Assembly: GCA_039583875.1 (NCBI GenBank)
Contig: CM077159.1
Location: 100,367,707-100,431,706, forward strand
Source: Platanthera guangdongensis
Taxonomy: Eukaryota > Streptophyta > Magnoliopsida > Asparagales > Orchidaceae
Direction: 5' to 3'
DNA length: 64,000 nucleotides
Each line of letters opens with the position of its first letter. The stretch's first letter is position 1. Both the position numbers and the translations under genes were made by a program. The notes under the pieces were generated by a model, which was given only the letters and a program-made list of their open reading frames with translations, was not told where the DNA came from and did not search any database. Below, in pieces: positions 45,675 through 57,330 of the stretch.

Positions 45675-47723
45675 TGTAACACCCCAAAGTTCTGGGTCCA
45701 TTTTAGCAAATTTGGGTTCAGGCATGGGTGACACGGCCTGCGACACGGGCATGTCGCAGGGCGTGTCAGGCCTGGGTTGTGTCGAGTCGTCAGGTCGACG
45801 AATTTTGCTCGATGATCGTCGAGTGTCGAGTGAGGACACAGCCTGTGACACGGGCGTGTCACAGGGCGTGTCAGTGGTCGTCGAACTCAGCTCGACGTCT
45901 TGAGCCAGGGCGTGTTTGCGGGACACGGGTGTGTCCAGGTGCACACGGCCTGGAACACGGGCGTGTCCAGGGCCGTGTGATTCTCGGGTGAAGTGGAGAT
46001 TGGGCTGTGTGAGTGACACGGCCAGCGACACGGGTGTGTCGGAAGGCGTGTCAGGTGACACGGCCAGCGACACGGGTGTGTCAGAAGGCGTGTCAAGTGA
46101 CACGGCCTGTAACACGGGCGTATCCCATGGCCGTGTACTGTTGGTTTTGAGTCGGTTGACTGCCGCTTAGAGGGACACGTCCTGTGACATGGGCATGTCA
46201 GGCCGTGTTTTAGCTTTTCTGGCCAAATCTGAGCCGTTTGTTTCCCTCTTCCTGGATCCGATGGTTGGGCTCTGTCCAGGTATTGTGAAGGCCGAGAAAA
46301 AGGGGGATTTAATCCCTCTTTTCATCTTCTTCTTCTTCTTCTTCATATATTCCAAGAAAGGCAAGAAGAAAGGCCTAAGGCAAGAGGGAAGGGAGGAGTC
46401 TACCAGCTGCTGGAGGAGCTGCGGAGTGCGGATCGAAGATCCGAGAGCGGATTCGTGAAGGCAGAGCCGAGGAGGTGATTTCCATCCAGCTACTTCATGG
46501 CGCCGAAGCGATCTTCAAGGGTAACGATCTCCTTCTTGGACATCGAAGTCCTTCCTTTATGCATGTGCTTGGAATCCTCCACCAAGAGGTTGATTTGCGG
46601 AAGTGATTCCTTTGTTGAGTCTGCATTTGGAGCCGGAAATATGGAGTACGGCATAGGCATGCTGTGTGAAGCTCCTGGTTATGATATGATCAATTGGTAG
46701 CACGCCTGGGGAGCTCGAGATAAACCCGGCCTGTTACACCACTAGGGTGGGTTGATCTAGTTAGGTAGGGATCGATTGGTGGCAATGCTTGGGGAGCCAA
46801 GTTAAACCCGGCTTGCTGCACCACATTGGTGGGTCGATCGGAATAGGAGGGGGGGTCGATGGGTAGACATGCCTGGGGAGCTTGGATAAACCCGGCGTGC
46901 TACACCACATGGTGTGGGTCGACCTGCTCTGGTTGTTATTGGATGTTGTGAGGTTGTACCTCTGAGTGGTTTGGGCGGGATGTCGCCAGCTTGCGAGACT
47001 GGTGGACTAGATCCGGTCAACCAAAAAGTTAAAACCTCGGATCGGCGGTGTATGACTGGTGGATTCTGGTACGCCAAGAAGGTGCCCTGAGTGCACGGAG
47101 CGTCTGGTGGATTCCAGCGTTTGTGATGTAATGTGTTTGCTAGCGGGATAAAGAAAATGATATACATATGCTGTTTGATGATACTTGATGATAGATGATA
47201 GCACTGTATACAGGGAATGAACCACTACCCCGGGTAGGGGGTAGGGTCGTTATAATGGGTCAGCCAAATGCTGAACGTTACTTTGTTTTTGGTGTTGGTT
47301 TGGATGTCTACTTGCAGGTGTTGTGGCGTGAAATGCATAAGTGGAAAGAATGGCTTGCTTGCTGCTATAGGCCCTTGAAGGCCATGCGAAGAGTTGTGTT
47401 TGGATTTCATGTGTGGCCAGCCTGCGTGCCGATGTACGAAATTGTTGATGTGTAAAGAGGAACCTGTAAGGCCATAAGGCCAGGGTGTGTGGGTTGTATA
47501 CATTCCTGGTGTTGTTATATATAAATGTGGTATTTATATATTGGTGGACATTCTGGTTTGAGTTCATGCTAACATAAAAATATGCTGCGCTAGAATGGAA
47601 TGAGTTAAGGATACGCATAGATTTTGATTCCCGCACGTAATTTCTTCTCTTGTCTGTGATATATGGCGTGGGGCCTCGGCCGGACCCACCGTTATATGTC
47701 ATGTGACAGGTGGGGGCGTTACA
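45675..47723 (+). repeat. Gypsy-B 5' LTR
   Basis: 2049 bp. 45720-46210 is an array of GACACGGCCTG, GACACGGGCGTGTC and GTCGACGA palindromes. A GATTTAAT element at about 46305 is at the position of the Gypsy-A TATA-like box and is followed by a CT-rich initiator-like region. The ATG mini-exon is at 46497-46520. The last 150 bp match the Gypsy-A LTR end. Confidence 0.9.
46497..46520 (+). other. Gypsy-B LTR mini-exon: gag ATG plus seven codons and splice donor
   Basis: Reads MAPKRSSR, followed at 46521 by GTAACGATC. Splicing to the AG at 47888-47889 joins it in frame to VARDGAGPSEPQ of gag. Unspliced, this ATG opens a 67-codon frame ending at 46700. The same exon occurs in the 3' LTR at 50218-50241 and, with silent and conservative changes, in Gypsy-A. 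Confidence 0.65.
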
Positions 47724-47889
47724 AAGTGGTATCAGAGCCAGGTTTAGATTGTTTGGGAGGAGAGAACATAATTGAACTCATGAATGTCCGCTAGGAATGT
47801 ATGTCATGCACATGATGTGCGTGAGTGTGTAGTCAATGTAGCAGTACCGTTATGATTTGATGTATTAATGGTGTTCTGTACATTGATAG
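46521..47889 (+). other. Proposed Gypsy-B intron 1 spanning U5 and the primer site
   Basis: 1369 nt from GTAACG to ...TTCTGTACATTGATAG, with a branch-point-like TATTAAT about 30 nt before the AG. It contains the end of the LTR and the primer binding site, so a spliced RNA could not be primed by tRNA-Met. Inferred from frame, conserved boundaries and the lack of an ATG at the start of the conserved gag frame. Confidence 0.6.
47727..47739 (+). promoter_or_regulatory. Gypsy-B primer binding site (initiator tRNA-Met)
   Basis: TGGTATCAGAGCC, three bases after the 5' LTR, is complementary to the 3' end of plant initiator tRNA-Met. Confidence 0.92.
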
Positions 47890-49053
47890 GTGGCGAGGGA
47901 TGGAGCTGGGCCGTCTGAGCCCCAGCGGTCTGATGAGAGTGCAGCACCCGTGGAAGTGCCTATGCCTCCCTCGGCAGAAGCCATACGGGTGGTAACGGAG
48001 ACAGTGCTTGCAGTGTTACAGACACAACCAACTGGACAGGCAAGGCCTGGTGCAAGGCGAGAGCATGCTGCAGTGGTGGTGGAGGCGCAAGCAAGTGACG
48101 ACTCATTGACACGTTTTATGCACTTTCATCCACCTACGTTTGGTGGAGCGCTTTCACCAAGGCAGGCAGAAGATTGGTTGGCAAGGGTAAAAAGGATCCT
48201 AACTGCAATCCGGACGGTAGAGGAGCAGAAATTGACGTTGGCCACTTTTCTGTTGGAAGGCGATGCGAGATTATGGTGGGATGAAATTGAAGTGCATCAC
48301 TTGGCAGGTCGAGGTTTAACCGAAGTTTCAATGGATGAATTCTCCCAAATATTTTTAGCCAAGTATGTGCCGGTGTCGCAGAGGATTGCGATGGAAAATG
48401 AGTTTCTCCGTTTGGTGCAGGGTGAGCGAGATATTGATACCTACCTGCATGAGTTTACGAGATTGGGGAGATATGCGGGATCTACCTTCGCGGAGGAAGC
48501 ACGAAAGACAAATCGGTTTTATGAAGGATTGCGGGATGAATTGAGGTTGGCACTTCCGAGTTCAGTGATCCAAGGCTTCCAAGCGTTGGTTGATACTGCC
48601 CGTGCCTTGGAAAAGGATATGAAGCGAGTCCAAGAGAATAAGAGACTGGTAGCGGAAAAGGCAGAATCTAAAGTGCCGCAATCAGATCAATCGGAGTTCA
48701 GATGACGAGAGAAGAAAAGATTTAGGCCTACGGAATCAACGCCGTCGACTGTTTCTTCGGGGGCTACTTATGGGCCAGGACAGATTGATACGCGTATATG
48801 CTATAACTGTGGGCAGCAAGGACATATAGTAAAATTCTGTTGGAATGCCCCTCCAGGGAGTGAGAAAAAGACAGGTGCGTCATATGAAGAAAAGGGTAAA
48901 GCAGTGGCCGAATCATCTGCACCCCGGACGCAACCTCGATTTCATGCTATGGAAGTGCAAGAGCCGCAAAGCTCAGTTGGTGAAATTCAGCCTCGGGTGT
49001 TTAATTTGTCTCTTAATCGTGAATTTCAAAATTGGGAGGCTGAGCGGAAGTGA
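47890..49053 (+). pseudogene. Gypsy-B gag, one in-frame TGA
   Basis: One plus-strand frame of 387 codons beginning GTG (VARDGAGPSEPQ) directly after an AG. It has Gag core motifs DWLARVKRILTAIRTVEEQK, LEGDARLWWDEIE, DTYLHEFTRLGRYAGS and RKTNRFYEGLRDELRLAL, and a zinc knuckle CYNCGQQGHIVKFC (48799-48840). A single TGA at 48703 sits where CGA (Arg) is likely. It ends NREFQNWEAERK-stop, close to where Gypsy-A continues to the gag/pol intron; pol and that intron are absent. The first internal ATG would remove the conserved GAGPSE segment. Confidence 0.85.
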
Positions 49054-49372
49054 AGTGTGATGTGAATCACTTCGATGCTATGACTGAAAAGTAACTTGCT
49101 GAATTGTCCATGGTTGTGTATGTAAACTATGTTTATATCTATAGTTGTGATGAATAACACCTGGTGTACATATTGATTGTGAGGAGATAAATAAATCATG
49201 TTGTTTTGTTTTGAGGTCTTCTGTGACAGATTGTGCACAGGTGGAAGTTAGGGATGTATGTTTGTGTTGTATGTTTGTAGTTTGTGCGGAGGCTTGGGGT
49301 GTAAGATTTTGTGATGTTGTGGCTGATTGGAGTCAAATTTCGAGGACGAAATTATTTGAAGGAGGGGAGGAT
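49054..49372 (+). other. Gypsy-B 3' untranslated region and polypurine tract
   Basis: No coding sequence. It ends with TCGAGGACGAAATTATTTG (a remnant of the typical gypsy pol end) and the polypurine tract GAAGGAGGGGAGGAT at 49358-49372, directly before the 3' LTR. Confidence 0.8.
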
Positions 49373-51444
49373 TGTAACACCCCGAAGTTCTGGGTCCATT
49401 TTAGCAAATTTGGGTTCAGGCATGGGTGACACGGCCTGGGACACGGGCGTGTCGCAGGGCGTGTCAGGCCTGGGTTGTGTCGAGTCGTCAGGTCGACGAA
49501 TTTTGCTCGACGATCGTCGAGTGTCGAGTGTCGAGTGTCGAGTGAGGACACGGCCTGTGACACGGGCGTGTCACAGGGCGTGTCAGTGGTCGTCGAACTC
49601 AGCTCGACGTCTTGAGCCAGGGCGTGTTTGCGGGACACGGGTGTGTCCAGGTGCACACGGCCTGGAACACGGGCGTGTCCAGGGCCGTGTGCTTCTCGGG
49701 TGAAGTGGAGATTGGGCTGTGTGAGTGACACGGCCAGCGACACGGGTGTGTCGGAAGGCGTGTCAGGTGACACGGCCAGCGACACGGGTGTGTCGGAAGG
49801 CGTGTCAAGTGACACGGCCTGTAACACGGGCGTGTCCCATGGCTTTGTACTGTTGGTTTTAAGTCGGTTTACTGCCGCTTAGAGGGACACGGCCTGTGAC
49901 ACGGGCGTGTCACAGGGCATGTCAGGCCGTGTTTTAGCTTTTCTGGCCAAATCTGAGCTGTTTGTTTCCCTCTTCCTGGATCCAATGGTTGGGCTCTGTC
50001 CAGGTATTGTGAAGGCCGAGAAAAAGGGGATTTAATCCCTCTTTTCATCATCTTCTTCTTCTTCATGTTATTCCAAGAAAGGGAAGAAGAAAGGCCTAAG
50101 GCAAGAGGGAAGGGAGGAGTCTACCAGCTGCTGGAGGAGCTGTGGAGTGCGGAGCGAAGATCCGAGAGCGGATTCGTGAAGGCAGAGCCGAGGCGGTGAT
50201 TTCCATCCGGCTACTTCATGGCGCCGAAGCGATCTTCAAGGGTAACGATCTCGTTCTTGGACATCGAAGTCCTTCCTTTATGCATGTGCTTGGAATCCTC
50301 CACCAAGAGGTGGATTTGCGGAACTGATTCCTTTGTTGAGTCTGCATTTAGAGCCGGAAATATGGAGTACGACATAGGCATGCTGTGTGAAGCTTCTGGT
50401 TATGATATGATCAATTGGTAGCACGCCTGGGGAGCTTGAGATAAACCCGGCCTGTTACACCACTAGGGTGGGTTGATCTAGTTAGGTAGGGATCGATTGG
50501 TGGCAATGCTTGGGGAGCCGAGTTAAACCCGGCTTGCTGCACCACATGGGTGGGTCGATCGGAATAGCAGGGGGGTCGATGGGTAGACATGCCTGGGGAG
50601 CTTGGATAAACCCGGCGTGCTACACCACATGGTGTGGGTCGACCTGCTCTGGTTGTTATTGGATGCTATGAGGTTGTACCTCTAAGTGGTTTGGGCAGGA
50701 TGTCGCCAGCTTGCGAGACTGGTGGACTAGGTCCGGTCAACCAACAAGTTAAAACCTCGGATCGGCGGTGTATGACTGGTGGATTCCGGTACGCCAAGAA
50801 GGTGCCCTGAGTGCACGGAGCGTCTGGTGGATTCCAGCGTTTGTGATGTAATGTGTTTGCTAGCGGGATAAAGAAAATGATATACATATGCTGTTTGATG
50901 ATACTTGATGATAGATGATAACATTGTATACAGGGAAGGAACCACTACCCCGGGTAGGGGGTAGGGTCGTTATAATGGGTCAGCCAAATGCTGACCGTTA
51001 CTTTGTTTTTGGTGTTGGTTTGGATGTCTACTTGCAGGTGCTGTGGCGTGAAATGCATAAGTGGAAAGAATGGCTTGCTTGCTGCTATAGGCCCTTGAAG
51101 GCCATGCGAAGAGTTGTGTTTCGATTTCATGTGTGGCCGACCTGCGTGCCGATATACGAAATTGTTGATGTGTAAAGAGGAACCTGTAAGGCCATAAGGC
51201 CAGGGTGTGTGGGTTGTATACATTCCTAGTGTTGTTATATATAAATGTGGTATTTATATATTGGTGGACATTCTGGTTTGAGTTCATGCTAACATAAAAA
51301 ATATGCTGCGCTAGAATGGAATGTGTTAAGGATACGCATAGATTTTGATTCCCACACGTAATTTCTTCGCTTGTCTGTGATATATGGCGTGGGGCCCCGG
51401 TCGGACAGACCGTTATATGTCATGTGACAGGTGGGGGCGTTACA
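49373..51444 (+). repeat. Gypsy-B 3' LTR
   Basis: 2072 bp, collinear with the 5' LTR with scattered substitutions and small indels. It includes the second copy of the ATG mini-exon (50218-50241). Confidence 0.92.
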
Positions 51445-52127
51445 GAAACCATCCAACCAATCTCAACGTCCTACACAGAGCATTCTAGCGGAAGCAGTTT
51501 ATAAAAGTTGCAATAAAGAACCCAGCATTAGAGCATGAATGTCCACTAGTACAGAATAGGAATGTTATACAAAATACCCAAAATAAGCCTTAAGGCCTTA
51601 CAAAATGTTTCACTTCCAATTGCATGTTTTACAAACCACGGCACGCAGGCCGGTCACACATGAATAAAGCAGTAAACACTTCCAAATAGGCCTTCAAGGG
51701 CCGGCTTCGCATTCGGGCTTTAGCCTGCTATTGACCGCTTGGTCCAGCTGCACCTGCAAGCAACAAACCACCGCACGGTGGCACAACAAGGCAACGGTCA
51801 GCAATGCTGACCAAATTATAACGATCCCGCCCCCAACTCGGGGTGGCGATGCTCCTTCCCTGCATTTCATTAGCATAAGCGAGCAATATATATACTTAGC
51901 CATTTCATCACAGACGTTGGCTCGCACGGCCACACGCCCCGTGCTCTCAGGGCACATTCTCGGTGAACCGGTCGATGTCATGTCAATTAAAGCCATAGAC
52001 ATTCCGGACTCACCACCGCCACTTGGACGGCCAAACCTATGAGCAATTTGTCTTCTTGGCCTGGGTCACGACAATTTAAGTCATCAACCACCAAAGACCC
52101 TAATCTATGCCAACGGTAAGTGCCACG
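51445..52127 (-). repeat. Gypsy-A 5' LTR, second part
   Basis: Starts with the GAAAC duplication and then CATCCAACCAATCTC, continuing the Gypsy-A LTR from the break at 45674. It stops at ...GTGCCACG, where Copia-3 begins. In the intact 3' LTR the sequence continues TTCCTTTAGG at 39152. Confidence 0.9.
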
Positions 52128-53267
52128 TGTTGGGTTTCTCTATGAGGATGGCACAACACTTGTGCACGCAGCGGAAAAATAAAATATCAAGAAAACCCAA
52201 AAGAAATTGGATCGGGCCATGATAGTTGAATCAAGAAGTTAACATATAACTTAGGCAAAAATTACCTCGGTGGCATTGAGTAACAACTCAACGGAGATGC
52301 TCCAAGCTTCATGTTCTTGCTGGTGGCGAGTTCTACGTGAAATGATGTCCACGTCTCTGCAGAAATCCACACGAGCGGGAGAACGCCGATCTTTCCGTCG
52401 CACGGAAAATCGAGAAGGAGAAAGACCGCACCTTGCTTTCCCACAGACTGCTAGGTTTGCGCCAGGGATTGAAACGCCAGCGACGATCGCCGGAGAGGAG
52501 GAGGTCGACGGAGCGAACACGGCGGCGGAACCTTTCCGTCGGCGGGATTCGGGATCGGCAGAATGAAGGGCAGAACGGCTTCCGTCGATTTCGATTTGAT
52601 CGGCTGCCAAAAGCGTTAAGCATAACTCCCGAAAACCCTAAGTGTCCCTTTTATACCGAAGGCATAAATAGACTTAGGTTTATCGCTATCCGCAGACCAC
52701 CCAGAAAAATAGGGTCCCAGAATCGGCGAGAATCAGCGACAATCGGCGAGAATCATCAAGCAGATTCGGCGAGAATCATCAAGCAGATTCGGCGAGAATC
52801 AGTCGGCGAGTAACACCTAGGATCGGCGAGAATCAGAGTACAATACTCGACGATTCTCGCCGAACGCGGAGTGGACTATAATCGTCGACCGTTGACCTGC
52901 GGTCGACGATTCTCGTCAATCGTCGAGAATCATAGTAACGATTCTCGTCGATCAGCGAGAATCAGAGAACCATTCTCGACGATTCTCATCGATCAGCGAA
53001 AATCAGAGAACCATTCTCGACGATTCTCGTCGACCTTCAGTCGACTATTCTTACTAGTCCTTCAGGGCAACATTTGCCCAACCCGATGATTCTTTAAGGC
53101 AACACTTTGCCCATAAACCCATTCAGGTCGGTGATTGGTAACCTTTACCAACACAGTCAATCATCCAACTTCTCCACATCTCTTATGTGCGACCCTGCAG
53201 ACTCATATCGCGTTGGCAGTGAGATTACATGTTTGACCACTTTCAGATCACCATGGTAACTCCAACA
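52128..53267 (-). repeat. Copia-3 3' LTR (1140 bp) and polypurine tract
   Basis: TGTTGGGTTTCTC to AACTCCAACA. 52690-53040 is an array of CGATTCTCG/CGAGAATC palindromes. In element sense a TATA box (GGTATAAAAGG, 52657-52647) is followed by a 119-codon frame (MAADQIEIDGSR..., 52610-52251) also open in the other LTR. The polypurine tract complement GATTCCCACTTGAT adjoins at 53268-53281. Confidence 0.9.
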
Positions 53268-53281
53268 GATTCCCACTTGAT

Positions 53282-54250
53282 CTTTAAAGTATCAAACCAA
53301 AAACCTCACAAACAATGAGCGGCATCTAGCAATGCATCATTGCTCCCCAAGCAATAAGAGTTTATAACTCATAAGCCTTTATGACCAATGTATCAACGTT
53401 GTCTTTGTCCCTTTATCCCTTACATCCGGAAAGAACTAGAGGCATGGACCGTGTCACCCTCGTAATAGCTCAATCCAAGTTTCTTGATCCAGGACGGACT
53501 TCTAGAGAATGGTGAGTCCAATATCACATATTGACTCAACCAAGCATGGCCATGCATTTCTCAGTCCAGTTCCATCAAGGGGCCCATGGATGCAACTCCT
53601 GTCATACAGAAGGACAAATCCCATATCTGATCACACACAAATACCCAAATGATTCGTAACATGCCCAACAACCACCCTTATCATCAACCTTTCTCAAGGA
53701 AGACTTTAGATGGCATCAAAGCACGCTCTTCCTCACTTGATGAATGCTGTGACTTCAGGTCAAAGGACCACAACACCATTGTCAATTGAGACCTACTCGT
53801 GACACGATTGGATGACAATCCATAGAGTAATCTCAGGTTGGGTCTGTCCAGTACAACTTGTTCACTAACAAGTACCCACGTGATGACTTGATATCACAAT
53901 ATCATGACCTGTGAGAACCTGTCATCAGTCAACGCACGTGCTAGCCTTCATGTACCATCATCACCCTTAGCTTCTATGATGATACTCGACCAGGGACCTT
54001 TTAAGAATGAAGCTTCAAATAAATCATAGGCTCTCACATTCAAGTCACGTACTTGATGTCCCATGGAAGCAAACATTCTAAGGGTATCTATTATGTTAAC
54101 ATTTAACTATCATATAGAAAGAAAAACTCATAATAAAAGAACTTGCCATTAATTGTAAAAGAAAAACTAGGTACAATGTTCATCATATGAACAAATGGCC
54201 AACAAAATACAAGTTTACATGCAATCCACAAGATTCTCACTAGAGTTGAT
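53282..54250 (-). other. Copia-3 3' untranslated region
   Basis: About 970 bp between the pol end and the polypurine tract, with no coding signature recognised. Confidence 0.6.
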
Positions 54251-57200
54251 CATTTAGGTATCGTATACCCATCGATCTAGTATGACCATCATGCTTTCTC
54301 TGCGCGAGAGGCTTTGTCAGTATATCCGCAATATTCTCCTCAGTCGGCACTCTGCAAATGTTTACATCTCCTCATTCGACAATCTCACGAATAAGATGAA
54401 ACCGCCGAAGTATGTGCTTGGAGCGCTGATGGGATCTAGGTTCCTTAGATTGTGCAATTGCACCATTGTTATCACAGTAGAGAACTACGGGACCAACAAT
54501 GGTAGGAACTACATCAAGCTCGCCGATGAATTTCCTAATCCATACAGCCTCCTTCGCCGCATTAGCTGCGGCGATATACTCGGCCTCTGTTGTAAAATCA
54601 GCAACTGTCTCTTGCTTGGAACTCTTCCAGCTCACAGCTCCTCCATTCAGGCAAAACACAAAACCTGACTGAGACTTGGAGTCGTCTCTATCAATTTGGA
54701 AGCTAGCATCCGTGTAACCACTTACAACGAGCTCTTCCTCTCCACCATACACCAAGAACACATCCTTAGTCCTTCTCAAGTACTTCAGGACATTCTTGAC
54801 TGCAATCCAGTGACACTCACCGGGGTCTGACTGATACCTGCTAGTCATGCTCAAAGCAAAGGAGACGTCGGGTCGAGTACATAACATCGCGTACATGATT
54901 GATCCAATTGCCGAAGCATATGGAATCAACTTCATGCGGTCCTTGTCTTCACAAGACTTTGGACACTGGTCCTTTGAGAGATTCACACCATGAGATATGG
55001 GCAAAAATCCTTTCTTGGACTCAAGCATGTTGAACCGCTTCAACACCTTTTCGATGTACGTACTCTGGGTCAAACCTAGCAACTTCTTCGATCTATCTCT
55101 ATAGATCTTAATACCGAGTATGTAAGTCGCTTCACCCAGATCCTTCATTGAAAAGCAGTTCCCTAGGTTGTTCTTAACAACTTTAAGGTAGGAATGTCAT
55201 TCCCAATCAACAGTATGTCATCTACATACAATATCAGGAAGACAACAATGCTCCCACTGATTCGCTTGTAAACACAAGGCTCATCTTCATTCTTGATGAA
55301 ACCAAACTCTTTGATTTTCTCATCAAAACGAAGATTCCAACTTCGAGAGGCCTGTTTCAGTCCATAGATGGACTTATTCAGCTTGCATATTTTAGTGGCT
55401 TCATCTGGGGATACAAAACCCTCGGGTTGTGTCATATACACTTCCTCAAGGAGGTTTCCATTAAGGAAAGCTGTTTTGACATCCATCTGCCAGATCTCGT
55501 AGTCATAATACGCAGCAACAGCAAGCAATATCCTTATGGAGTTTACCATGCAATAGGGGAAAAGGTCTCATCATAGTCAATACCATGAATTTGCTTGAAA
55601 CCCTTAACCACCAGTCGCCCTTTGAATGTCTGTACATTCCCATCCATGTCGGTCTTCTTCTTGAAGACCCACTTGCACCCTATGGGTCGTACCCCTTCAG
55701 GTGGTTCCACCAAGTTCCAAACTTGGTTTGCATACATGGAGTCCATTTCGGATTTCATAGCCTCAAGCCATTTGTCGGAGTCCTGTCCATGCATAGCCTC
55801 TTGGTAGGTTGTTGGTTCATCATCATGATCCATAAGCAACACATTACCTATTTGAGTCACGAGAAATCCGTATCTCTCAGGCTCAAACCTTGGTCTACCA
55901 GATCTACGTAGGACTTGTGTTCCTTGAGCAGGTTCTCTAGCTACAACATCTTGTAGTCCGGTCTCAGAATCCAATTCCGGTTCATTCACTACATGTGGTT
56001 TTTGAACTTCTTAAAGCTCTACCTTTTCAGTCTTTCTTGATAAGAACTCTTTCTCCAAGAAGACACCAGTCCTTGCGACAAACACTTTGCCCTCAGACGG
56101 TAGGTAAAAGTAATACCCTTTCATTTCCTTAGGATATCCCACCAGATAACATTTATCCGATTTGAGTTCCAGCTTGTCAGGCATTTGACGTCTCACGTAT
56201 GCCTCACAGCCCCAAATTTTAATGAACGACATACTAGGACGCTTCCCAGTCCATATCTCATATGGTGTCTTCAGAACCGTTTTCTTTGGAGCGCGATTCA
56301 ATGTCATTACAGCAGTCTCTAAAGCAAAACCCCAAAAGGAAACAGGCAAGTCTGCATGACTCATAATCGAACGTACCATGTCTAACAGAGTACGATTTCT
56401 CCTCTCAGACACACCATTATATTATGGTGTTCTAGGTGGAGTGAGCTGTGATACAATACCACACTCTTTCAGATGATCACGGAACTCATGACTCAGGTAT
56501 TTGCCACCTCGATCAGATCGGAGTGCTTTAACCCTTTTACCCAACTGGTTTTCTACTTCATTCTTGAACTCTTTGAACTTTTCAAAGGTCTCAGATTTGC
56601 ACTTCATAAGATGCACATATCCGTATCTACTGAAATCATCAGTAAATGTAACAAAGTAGAAATACCCACATCTAGCCATGGAACTCATGGGTCCGCATAC
56701 ATCACTATGTACAACACCCAAGAGATCCTCAGCCCTCTCAGTATAACCAGTGAAAGGAGCTTTAGTCATCTTGCCTAACAAACAAGATTCGCATCGCTCA
56801 AATGATTCATAATCAAATGAGTCCAAAAGTCCATCTCTATGGAGTTTGGATATGCGCTTCTCGTTGATATGGCCCAAACGACAATGCCAGAGAAACGTAG
56901 GGTTCGAGTCATTTGTTCTTAGTCTTTTATTATTTTCAACATTACAGATCAGATGGTCCAAGTTCAAAACATAAAGACCATTAAACAATTGGGCTACAAC
57001 ATAACAAACATCATTCTTAAATATAGAACAACAGTTGTTCTTAATTATAAAAGAAAATCCAATCATGTCCAAACATGAAATAGATATAATGTTTCTAGTT
57101 ATGGCCGGAACAAAATAACAATTATCTAGTTCTATTACAAGCCCACTGGGCAAAGAAAGACGGTGAACCCCGATGGCTACAGCAGCAACTCTTGCTCCAT

Positions 57201-57330
57201 TGCCGACACGGAGGTCCACCTCCCCTTTACTCAGCAATCTTCTCCTTCCTAGTTCCTGCACATTTGTACAAATGTGATAACCACATCCGATATCCAATAC
57301 CCAAGATGAAGGAGCAGAAAGGTTTATCTC
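54251..57330 (-). pseudogene. Copia-3 pol (protease, integrase, RT, RNase H), broken
   Basis: Protease WVLDIGCGYHICTN, where Ile replaces the catalytic-loop Thr of DTG; GAG-pre-integrase WHCRLGHINEKRI with CESCLLGKMTKAPF; integrase FVTFTDDFSRYGYV, RSDRGGKYLS and NGVSERRNRTLLDM, with a TAA (56422) in the usual TPQ.NGV; RT WVFKKKTDMDGN, WQMDVKTAFLNGNLLEEVY and LILYVDDILLIGND; RNase H SSKQETVADFTTEAEYIAAA, ending GIRYL near 54253. Stops at 56422 and 56011 and frame changes near 55545 and 55160 inactivate it. Confidence 0.9.

Larger units (their letters stand above)
45675..51444 (+). mobile_element. Gypsy-B, gag-only (TR-GAG-type) non-autonomous gypsy element
   Basis: LTRs 45675-47723 and 49373-51444 (TGTAACACCCC...GGGGGCGTTACA), primer site at 47727, gag and a polypurine tract at 49358, flanked by a perfect 5-bp duplication GAAAC (45670-45674 and 51445-51449). 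The internal region is only 1649 bp and has no protease, RT or integrase. The LTR ends and gag are clearly related to Gypsy-A, so a Gypsy-A-like element is the likely helper. The two LTRs differ at few positions, so the insertion is fairly recent. Confidence 0.92.
38377..52127 (-). mobile_element. Gypsy-A, Tekay/Del-like Ty3/gypsy element with nested Gypsy-B
   Basis: 3' LTR 38377-40687, polypurine tract, pol, intron, gag, primer site 45563-45573, and a 5' LTR broken into 45577-45674 and 51450-52127. The first 775-776 bp of the two LTRs align end to end once Gypsy-B and its 5-bp duplication are removed. The rest of the 5' LTR is missing because Copia-3 inserted at 52128 and its far side was later lost. 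The LTR is TGTAAC...GTTACA. Pol is a full-length open frame, but promoter and first exon are gone from the 5' LTR, so this copy can no longer be expressed from its own promoter. Confidence 0.9.

Noticed and set aside
47727..47739. tRNA-Met gene near the TGGTATCAGAGCC sites
   Set aside because: Only the primer-complement is present at each LTR; there is no cloverleaf sequence around it.
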